Assembly (NCBI RefSeq): GCF_035621475.1
Contig: NZ_CP141799.1
Span: 1,104,501-1,168,500 of the forward strand
Source of the DNA: Pseudomonas paeninsulae
Lineage (GTDB): Bacteria > Pseudomonadota > Gammaproteobacteria > Pseudomonadales > Pseudomonadaceae
Reading direction: 5' to 3'
Length of the DNA: 64,000 nucleotides
Below the pieces are notes generated by a model that did not search any database, was not told where the DNA came from, and saw nothing but the letters and a program-made list of their open reading frames with translations. Below, piece by piece: positions 57,612-64,000 of the stretch (position 1 is its first letter; each line of letters opens with the position of its first letter). A program made the position numbers and the translations under genes.

Positions 57612-59021
57612 TCAGCGCATCAGTCCTTCCAGCAGGTCCGCCAGCCTGGCGGCCAGGGCGCGGCGCCAGGCAGGGCTGTGCGGGTTGGCGAGCACCCGGT
57701 CTTCGGCGGCGAAGCTGTGCATGATGGCGGTGTAGCCGAGCCAGCGGCAGGGTTCCGGCTCCCAGGCTTTGAGGGCTGACAGGGGGCGTTCGCCGAGCAC
57801 CCAGGGTTGCCTGGTCAACTGGCTGCTACGGCCGAGAATCAGGTCGGCCAGGGTGCGCCCGCCAAGGTTGCTGGCGCCGACACCTTCACCGCCGTAGCCG
57901 CCGGAGAGGGCGATGCGGTTGGTGCGGTCGAGCAGCATGTGCGGCTGGAAGCGCCGCGCCATGCCGAGGTTGCCGCCCCAGCCATGGCTGATCGCGACGT
58001 TGCGCAACTGCGGGAACAGCTCGCCGAACAGGTAGCGGCGCAGGCCGATTTCCTCGGCATTCAGGTTGAAGTCCTGGCGCAGCTTGCCGGCGAAGCGGTA
58101 GCCGCCACGGGCACCGAACACCAGGCGGTCGTCGGCGCTGCGCTGGCCGTAGGTGACCTGGCGGCTGAATTCGCTGAAGGCCTGGCCGCGATCGAGGCCG
58201 ATCTCGTCCCACTGGCTGACCGTCAGCGGTTCTGTGGCCAATAACAGGCTTTGCACCGGCAGCTGATAGCGCCGTAGCAGCGGCAATTCGGCGGCATAAC
58301 CTTCCAGCGCCGGCACCACCCAGTCGGCGTGCAGTTCGCCCTGGGCGGTGCGCAGCAGGCCCGGCTGCCAATGCGTCACGCGGCTTTGCTCGAACAGCTG
58401 CACGCCGAGGCGTTCGACCGCCTGGGCCAGGCCGCGCACCAGTCTGGCCGGCTGGATGGTCGCGCAGTGCGGGCTGTGGATGGCGCCGAGCGGGCCGTTG
58501 ATGCGCAGCTGTTGGTTCAGTTCGCCCGGCGTCAGCCAGCGGTAGTCGGCTGCGCTGAGGCCTTCGTCGTACAGCGAGTCGAGCCAGGAACGCAGGCGAG
58601 GCTCCTGCTCCGGGTAACGCGCCGCGCAATAGAGCACACCGCCCTTGCGGTAGTCACAGGCGATGCCTTCGCGTTGCAGCACTTCGGCGACTGCGTCGGG
58701 AATACCGTGCAGCAGGTCGAAGGCATCACGCCGCTGTTCGGCGGGCAAACCGGCGAGCAGGCGGTCCTCGCCGAGCAGGTTGCCCATCAGCCAGCCGCCG
58801 TTGCGCCCGGAGGCGCCAAAGCCGGCGTACTCGGCTTCGACTACGGCGATGCGCAGTTCGGGCGCCTGGCGTTTGAGGTAGTAGGCGGTCCACAAGCCGG
58901 TGTAACCGGCGCCGATGATCGCCACATCGACCTCCAGGCGGCCCTGCAGCGCCGGGCGCGGCGTCAGGGGCTGGTCGAGTTGATCCATCCACAGGCTGAT
59001 GGGCGGGTGTGGCGACATCAT
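57612..59021 (-). CDS. FAD-dependent amine/amino-acid oxidase-like protein (DAO family)
   Basis: The 469-residue flavoprotein has the FAD motif VDVAIIGAGYTGLWTAYYL (about 33-51), a matching E-ending strand VVEAEYAGFGASGRNGGWL, and YGGEGVGASNLGGRTLADLI near the C-terminus that closes the FAD site. It resembles gamma-glutamylputrescine oxidase and other amine oxidases. The start MMSPHPPISLWMDQLDQ at 59021 has GAGGAT upstream. Its neighbour set (DUF1302, DUF1329, LuxR) does not reveal the substrate. Confidence 0.82.
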   Translation of the reverse strand: MMSPHPPISLWMDQLDQPLTPRPALQGRLEVDVAIIGAGYTGLWTAYYLKRQAPELRIAVVEAEYAGFGASGRNGGWLMGNLLGEDRLLAGLPAEQRRDAFDLLHGIPDAVAEVLQREGIACDYRKGGVLYCAARYPEQEPRLRSWLDSLYDEGLSAADYRWLTPGELNQQLRINGPLGAIHSPHCATIQPARLVRGLAQAVERLGVQLFEQSRVTHWQPGLLRTAQGELHADWVVPALEGYAAELPLLRRYQLPVQSLLLATEPLTVSQWDEIGLDRGQAFSEFSRQVTYGQRSADDRLVFGARGGYRFAGKLRQDFNLNAEEIGLRRYLFGELFPQLRNVAISHGWGGNLGMARRFQPHMLLDRTNRIALSGGYGGEGVGASNLGGRTLADLILGRSSQLTRQPWVLGERPLSALKAWEPEPCRWLGYTAIMHSFAAEDRVLANPHSPAWRRALAARLADLLEGLMR

Positions 59022-59280
59022 GTCTATCCTCGGGTGTACATGCGCCGCCAGCCTAGCCGACGCAAGGCGTCTTGTCCCGGCGCGTCCGTTGCGGGCGCCA
59101 TTCACCGGCGCTATGGCAGCTCATCGAGCCGGCTCATGGGGCGGCGGGCATGCTGCGTAGTAGAGCGGCATTCACTCTTTCGGTTGACAGGCTAAATCCC
59201 TCTTTCGGGCGCTTATCCGCACGGGTGGTGCTGGGTAGCTTGGGGGCTCAACACGAAACCATGCTTTCCAGGAGAGCCGC

Positions 59281-61050
59281 ATGACAACAAAAACAAGGCA
59301 TGCAATCTTCCAGCCGTGCGCACTGGCAGTTGCCGTCGCTCTGGGCTGTGTCGCGCCGGTCCAGGCGATCACGTTCAATGTCGGCGAACTCGAAGCGCAG
59401 TTCGATTCCGCGCTGTCGGTCGGTGCCAGCTGGGGTGTGCGCGCTGCCGATCCGGAGTTCGTCTCGGTCGCCAGTGGCGGCAAGGCCTCCTCGCGGACCT
59501 CTGACGACGGGCGCTTGAATTTCAAGAAAGGCGAAACCTTTTCGAAGATCTTCAAGGGTATTCATGACCTCCAGGTGACGTACGGCGACACCGGGGTGTT
59601 TATCCGTGGCAAGTATTGGTACGACTTCGAGACCAAGGACGAAAGCCGGCAGTTCTATGACATCCAGGACCACAATCGCAAGGAGGCGGCGCAGTCTTCC
59701 GGCGCGCAGATTCTCGATGCGTTCATCTACCACAACTACAGCATCGGCGATCTGCCGGGCAGTGTGCGGGTCGGTAAGCAGGTGGTCAGCTGGGGCGAGA
59801 GCACCTTTGTGCAGAACTCGATCAACTCGATCAACCCGGTTGATGCGGCCGCTTTCCGTCGTCCCGGCGCGGAGATCAAGGAAGGTTTGATCCCGGTCAA
59901 CATGCTCTACCTGTCGCAGAGCCTGACTGACAGCCTCAGCATGGAGGCCTTCTACCAGCTGGAGTGGGACCAGACCGTCGCAGACAACTGCGGCACCTTC
60001 TTCTCCACCGCCGATGTGATCGCCGATGGTTGCGATGATCGCCTGGTGGTGTTCGGCCCGGATCTGCCGCCGGGCGAGTCGAACAACAGCTTTGCGCCAG
60101 GCGAAAACGTCTACATTCCGCGCGCCGGCGACCGCGATGCGCGTGACAGCGGTCAGTACGGCCTGGCCTTGCGCTGGTTCGCCGAGCAGCTGAACAACAC
60201 CGAGTTCGGCCTCTACGCCCTGAACTACCATAGCCGCGGCCCGGTATTCAGTACCATCCGCACCACCACCCCGTCGCCGGCCTTCATCCCTGGTTCGTCG
60301 AACGCCCGCTACTTCATCGAGTACCCGGAAGACATCCGTCTCTACGGCATGAGCTTCCAGACCAATGTCGGCGGCACCGCATTGTCCGGTGAACTCAGCT
60401 ACCGGCCGAATATGCCGATGCAGATCAACTCCACCGATCTGTCCTTCGCTGCGCTCGGTTTGCCTGTTTCGCCAGTATTTACCAGCGGCAATTCGCAGAA
60501 CGTTTCTGCTGGTGATATCCACGGCTACGAGCGCAAGCCGTTCACCCAGGCGCAGATCACCGCATTGCAGTTCTTCGACCGGGTACTCGGCGCCAGCCGC
60601 CTGACCGTGATCGGAGAGGTCGCTTATAACCACATCAGCGGCATCAGCGACGATGTCGGCGAACTGCGCTTCGGTCGTGACCCGATCTTCGGCGCGGGCG
60701 AGTTCAGCGCGCCGGGTGTGTGCGCCGCGTTCAACTCGGCCAATCCCGATGAGTGCCAGGGCGATGGGTTTTACACCAGTAGCTCCTGGGGCTACCGCCT
60801 GCGCGCCAGTGCCGATTACAGCAACGTGGTGGCCGGGATCAACCTGACCCCGAGTGTCTCCTGGTCGCATGACGTCGATGGTTACGGCCCGAACTTCAAC
60901 GAAGGCAGCAAGGCCGTCAGCCTCGGTCTGAGTGCCGACTACCAGAACACTTACAACGCCAGCCTCAGCTACACCGATTTCTTCGGTGGCGACTACAACA
61001 CGACCACCGACCGTGACTTCGTGGCCCTGAGTTTCGGTATGAACTTCTGA
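59281..61050 (+). CDS. DUF1302 outer-membrane-type protein
   Basis: A 589-residue protein with a signal peptide (CALAVAVALGCVAPVQA, cleaved near residue 29) and many alternating beta strands ending in an aromatic residue (FVALSFGMNF), as for an outer-membrane beta barrel. GDLPGSVRVGKQVVSWGES and SINPVDAAAFRRPGAEIKEG are DUF1302 hallmarks. Genes of this family sit with DUF1329 and are linked in pseudomonads to uptake or handling of hydrophobic compounds; this is inferred from context. RBS AGGAGAG at 59269-59275. Confidence 0.88.
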   Translation: MTTKTRHAIFQPCALAVAVALGCVAPVQAITFNVGELEAQFDSALSVGASWGVRAADPEFVSVASGGKASSRTSDDGRLNFKKGETFSKIFKGIHDLQVTYGDTGVFIRGKYWYDFETKDESRQFYDIQDHNRKEAAQSSGAQILDAFIYHNYSIGDLPGSVRVGKQVVSWGESTFVQNSINSINPVDAAAFRRPGAEIKEGLIPVNMLYLSQSLTDSLSMEAFYQLEWDQTVADNCGTFFSTADVIADGCDDRLVVFGPDLPPGESNNSFAPGENVYIPRAGDRDARDSGQYGLALRWFAEQLNNTEFGLYALNYHSRGPVFSTIRTTTPSPAFIPGSSNARYFIEYPEDIRLYGMSFQTNVGGTALSGELSYRPNMPMQINSTDLSFAALGLPVSPVFTSGNSQNVSAGDIHGYERKPFTQAQITALQFFDRVLGASRLTVIGEVAYNHISGISDDVGELRFGRDPIFGAGEFSAPGVCAAFNSANPDECQGDGFYTSSSWGYRLRASADYSNVVAGINLTPSVSWSHDVDGYGPNFNEGSKAVSLGLSADYQNTYNASLSYTDFFGGDYNTTTDRDFVALSFGMNF

Positions 61051-61075
61051 TCAACGACGCGCAAAGGATCCGTAC

Positions 61076-62449
61076 ATGATGAAAACTACAAGAATCCTGC
61101 AAACCGGAGCGCTGGCCCTGACCTTGCTGGCCAGCAGCGTGATGGCGGCGGTCTCCGAGCAGGAGGCCGCCCAGTTGGGCAGCAGTCTGACGCCGCTTGG
61201 CGCGGAAATGGCCGGCAACGCCGATGGCAGCATCCCGGCCTGGACGGGTGGCCTGCCAGCCAACGCTGGCGCGGTCGACGGCAAGGGCTTCCTCGCTGAC
61301 CCGTTCGCCAGCGAGCAGCCGTTGTTCACCATCACCGCCGCCAATGCCGAGCAGTACAAGGACAAGCTGTCCCCCGGGCAAATGGCGATGCTCAAGCGCT
61401 ATGCCGACTCCTACAAGATCCCGGTCTATCCGACCCACCGCAGTGTTGCGCTGCCCGATGAGATCTATGCCGCGGCGAAGCAGAGCGCCCTCAACACCGT
61501 TACAGTGGACGGCGGTAACGGTCTGCAGAACTTCAGTGACAGCCGCTACTACGCCTTCCCGATCCCGAAGAACGGGGTCGAGGTGGTGTGGAACCACATC
61601 ACCCGTTACCGCGGCGGCAACGTCCGCCGCTACATCACCCAGGCCACGCCACAAACCAATGGCTCCTACAGCCTGGTCAAGTTCGAGGACGAAATTGCCT
61701 TCCCCGCCGACATGCCCGATGTCGACCCGGTCAAGGCGAGCAATATCCTGCTCTACTTCAAGCAGCGGGTGACCGCACCTTCGCGCCTGGCCGGTAACGT
61801 GCTGCTGGTGCATGAGACCATCGATCAGGTCAAGGAACCGCGCCTGGCGTGGATTTACAACGCCGGCCAGCGCCGCGTGCGCCGCGCCCCGCAGGTGGCC
61901 TACGACGGTCCGGGTACCGCCTCCGATGGCATGCGCACCGCGGACAACTTCGACCTGTTCTCCGGGGCGCCGGATCGTTACGACTGGAAGCTTGTGGGCA
62001 AGAAGGAGATGTACATCCCCTACAACAGCTACAAGCTGGATTCGCCCGGCCTGAAGTACGACGACGTGATCAAGGCCGGGCATATCAACCAGGACCTGAC
62101 CCGTTACGAGCTGCACCGGGTCTGGGAAGTGGAAGCCACGCTGAAATCGGGCGAGCGGCATATCTACGCCAAACGCCATATGTACTTCGACGAGGACAGC
62201 TGGCAGTTGGCCCTGGTCGACCACTACGACGGCCGCGGCCAGTTGTGGCGTATTGCCGAGGGGCATACCCAGAGCTACTACAACCACAAGATGACGGCTT
62301 ACACCCTGGAGGCGCTGTACGACGTCGTCGCTGGGCGCTACCTGGCCCTGGGCATGAAGAACGAGGAGAAGTCTTCCTACGTGTTCGGTTTTGAGGCCAG
62401 TGCCGCCGACTACACCCCGGCAGCCCTGCGCAGCTCCGGCGTGCGGTAA
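61076..62449 (+). CDS. DUF1329 exported protein (LolB-like fold)
   Basis: The 457-residue protein has a signal peptide (ALALTLLASSVMA, cleaved near 24) and the DUF1329 core with NADGSIPAWTGGLP near the start, GNVRRYITQATPQTNGSY, and RRVRRAPQVAYDGPGTASDGMRT. It is always paired with DUF1302 and thought to act in the periplasm in passing lipophilic ligands. An ATG one codon later is equally likely. It begins 25 bases after the DUF1302 stop. Confidence 0.9.
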   Translation: MMKTTRILQTGALALTLLASSVMAAVSEQEAAQLGSSLTPLGAEMAGNADGSIPAWTGGLPANAGAVDGKGFLADPFASEQPLFTITAANAEQYKDKLSPGQMAMLKRYADSYKIPVYPTHRSVALPDEIYAAAKQSALNTVTVDGGNGLQNFSDSRYYAFPIPKNGVEVVWNHITRYRGGNVRRYITQATPQTNGSYSLVKFEDEIAFPADMPDVDPVKASNILLYFKQRVTAPSRLAGNVLLVHETIDQVKEPRLAWIYNAGQRRVRRAPQVAYDGPGTASDGMRTADNFDLFSGAPDRYDWKLVGKKEMYIPYNSYKLDSPGLKYDDVIKAGHINQDLTRYELHRVWEVEATLKSGERHIYAKRHMYFDEDSWQLALVDHYDGRGQLWRIAEGHTQSYYNHKMTAYTLEALYDVVAGRYLALGMKNEEKSSYVFGFEASAADYTPAALRSSGVR

Positions 62450-62479
62450 GGCCGGCAGAGTCATCGCTCCTGCATAATT

Positions 62480-62505
62480 GGGCGGCCTTCGGGCCGCCCT
62501 TTTTA
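62480..62505 (+). terminator. Intrinsic terminator of the DUF1302-DUF1329 operon
   Basis: GGGCGGCC, loop TTCG, GGCCGCCC followed by TTTTTATT, an ideal tetraloop terminator 30 bases after the DUF1329 stop. Confidence 0.95.
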
Positions 62506-62602
62506 TTGTTGGCTATCAGCAATGCTGATGTTGCTATTGCATACCTGCACTCAGGTCTAGCCTCGATAGGACTGCTCCCATACAAAATCAATAAGAGCCG
62601 TC

Positions 62603-64000
62603 ATGACCGCCTACGCGCCATCTCCGCCCATCGCATTGCCATCCTGCGCCAAGGGCCTGTTACCGCGCCAACCGCCAGGGCATGTTCAGCGTGAGCAGCT
62701 ACAGCGCCGTTTGCTCGCCCAGGACTGTCGCTTGCGTTTGCTGGTCGCCCCGGCAGGGTTCGGCAAGTCGGTGCTGCTCGCCGACTGCGCCCGCGAATGC
62801 CCGCCCGAATACTCGCCGCTGTGGCTCAACTGCGCAGGGCAGCTAGCCTCGCCAGCGCAGTTCTGCCGGCTACTGGCGGTCACCCTGGGCTATCCGTCGA
62901 GCTTGAGTGAAGTGGATCTGTTGGCGGCGCTGCAGCAGGAGGAACGCGCGCTGTGGATCATGCTCAACGACTATCCGCGCGAGCCCGATGGCGAACTCGA
63001 TGCCTGTCTTGATCGTCTGCTCTGCGCTTCGCCGGCCAACCTCTGCTGGTGGCTTGGCAGTCGGCGGCGGCCGCTATGCAACTTCCCGCGCCTGTTGCTG
63101 GAGGGCGAGTTGTTCGAACTGGGCGGCGCAGACCTGGCCTTCACTCCGGGCGAGGTTGGCGCCTGGTTGCAGGATGTGGATACGCTGCGCTCCAGCCGCG
63201 CGGACAGCCTGTTTGGCCTGACCCGTGGCTGGCCGGCGGCCCTGCGTCTGCTGGCTGCCCAGGGCGAGCGCGAGGGAGCGGGGCCACTGTTGTGTGAGGA
63301 ACATAACGCGTTGCTGCGCGATTATATCGAGCATGAGGTGCTGCAGGGCCTGCCTGCTGAACTGGGCCACGCACTCTGCCAGTTGGCGCAGATTCCGCGT
63401 TTCAACGAGGCACTCTGCGAACACTTGCTCGGCGTGGGGGAGGGGGCGGCCTGGTTGCAGGCGTTGCGCGCCCGCGGCCTATTCATCAATGAAGTGGAGG
63501 GTGCGGCGGACTGGCTTGAAGTCTTCCCGCCGCTGGCCCAGCTGCTGCAGCAGCGGACCAAGGCCGCACCCTGCACCAGCCTGCACCTGCATGCCAGCCA
63601 GTGGTTCGCCGCCCACGGCGAAGTGCGCGCGGCGGTGGAGCATGCGCTCAAGGGCGGCCAGCCGGAAGTCGCGGCCAGTTTTCTCGAACGCTTCACTGAA
63701 GAACAGTTGCTCCAGGGCCAGGACCTGGCTTTGATTCTGCATTGGCGCAACGAGCTGCCCGAGAGTCTGTTGGCCAGCACGCCACGCCTGATTTTGCTCA
63801 ACGCCTGGGCATTGTTGCTGGTCGGGCGCCCGGAGGAGGCGCAGGTCTGCGTCGATCAGCTGGCGCGCTTTCAGCCGCGAGGCGATGCCGAACGCCTGAC
63901 TGAGCTGTTTGCCCAGTGGCAAGCGATCCGCGGGATTGCCGCCTACGGTCGTGGGAATGGGACAGAGGCGCGCGCGCATTTGCTTGAGGCGCTGCCGGCA
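62603..64000 (+). CDS. MalT-type LuxR-family regulator, 3' end outside window
   Basis: The visible 466 residues begin MTAYAPSPPIALPSCAKGLL and hold a STAND-type ATPase core: Walker A APAGFGKSVLLADC at about 49-62, ALWIMLNDYPREPDGELDA as Walker B-like region, then FEL-type segment LLLEGELFELGGADLAFTP and TRGWPAALRLLA, all typical of MalT relatives. The C-terminal LuxR helix-turn-helix is expected beyond the window, so the class is inferred. Such regulators flank DUF1302/DUF1329 operons in pseudomonads and likely control them. Confidence 0.82.
   Translation, partial: MTAYAPSPPIALPSCAKGLLPRQPPGHVQREQLQRRLLAQDCRLRLLVAPAGFGKSVLLADCARECPPEYSPLWLNCAGQLASPAQFCRLLAVTLGYPSSLSEVDLLAALQQEERALWIMLNDYPREPDGELDACLDRLLCASPANLCWWLGSRRRPLCNFPRLLLEGELFELGGADLAFTPGEVGAWLQDVDTLRSSRADSLFGLTRGWPAALRLLAAQGEREGAGPLLCEEHNALLRDYIEHEVLQGLPAELGHALCQLAQIPRFNEALCEHLLGVGEGAAWLQALRARGLFINEVEGAADWLEVFPPLAQLLQQRTKAAPCTSLHLHASQWFAAHGEVRAAVEHALKGGQPEVAASFLERFTEEQLLQGQDLALILHWRNELPESLLASTPRLILLNAWALLLVGRPEEAQVCVDQLARFQPRGDAERLTELFAQWQAIRGIAAYGRGNGTEARAHLLEALPA

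Noticed and set aside
60965..62464. Minus-strand 499-codon frame opposite DUF1329
   Set aside because: No motif or ribosome site; DUF1329 on the plus strand is well supported.

Overview
The window looks like a piece of a Pseudomonas (sensu lato) chromosome. The backbone is GC-rich and carries typical pseudomonad genes: an MvaT-type H-NS protein, a PA4642-family protein, a PctA-like amino-acid chemoreceptor, and a glycine-cleavage operon of the type controlled in P. aeruginosa by sigma-54 and GcsR. REP-type palindromes lie in several spacers. No rRNA, tRNA or CRISPR array was seen.

Layout. 1-7.8 kb (minus strand) is a hydroxyproline catabolic block: an aconitase-X type cis-3-hydroxyproline dehydratase, an amino-acid binding protein, a PAS/AraC regulator, the three subunits of a D-hydroxyproline dehydrogenase and a hydroxyproline 2-epimerase. 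Related palindromic elements sit at two 3' gene ends, and a third is inserted in frame inside the epimerase. 8.1-14.4 kb is a lower-GC accessory island: a ProQ-like protein, a DUF4258-like protein, a gene split by an IS30 element, a protein with two PD-(D/E)XK-like cores in tandem, an M15-peptidase-like protein and a small unknown protein. This is the best candidate for an undescribed system.

14.7-20.2 kb holds a LysR/EamA pair, an Atm1-type ABC exporter, a GntR-FCD regulator and a PA4642-family gene. A group II intron lies immediately after the terminator of that last gene, followed by an IS1595-family element. 23.3-30.2 kb is a tightly overlapping MoxR cluster (RDD, SpoIIM-like, DUF4129, DUF4350, MoxR, DUF58). 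30.3-38.9 kb is housekeeping: exonuclease I, MvaT, PurU, a CBS protein, a pirin, a chemoreceptor and a HerA-like ATPase.

39-48 kb is patchy. It has an ECF42 sigma factor with a YCII partner and a DUF899 remnant, a SEL1 lipoprotein, an M14 carboxypeptidase, and what looks like a wrecked chromosomal integron: a DUF302 gene behind an attC-like site, a second IS30 copy, and a truncated integrase with a nonsense codon.

48.2-57.5 kb is the glycine/serine operon gcvH-gcvP-agcS-glyA-sdaA-gcvT, with a very good sigma-54 promoter and two GcsR-like sites upstream. Together these genes would import and cleave glycine, convert it to serine, and deaminate serine to pyruvate. PurU at 32.7 kb could return formyl-THF to THF. 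57.6-64 kb carries an amine/amino-acid oxidase-like flavoprotein, the DUF1302-DUF1329 envelope pair and the start of a MalT-type LuxR regulator.
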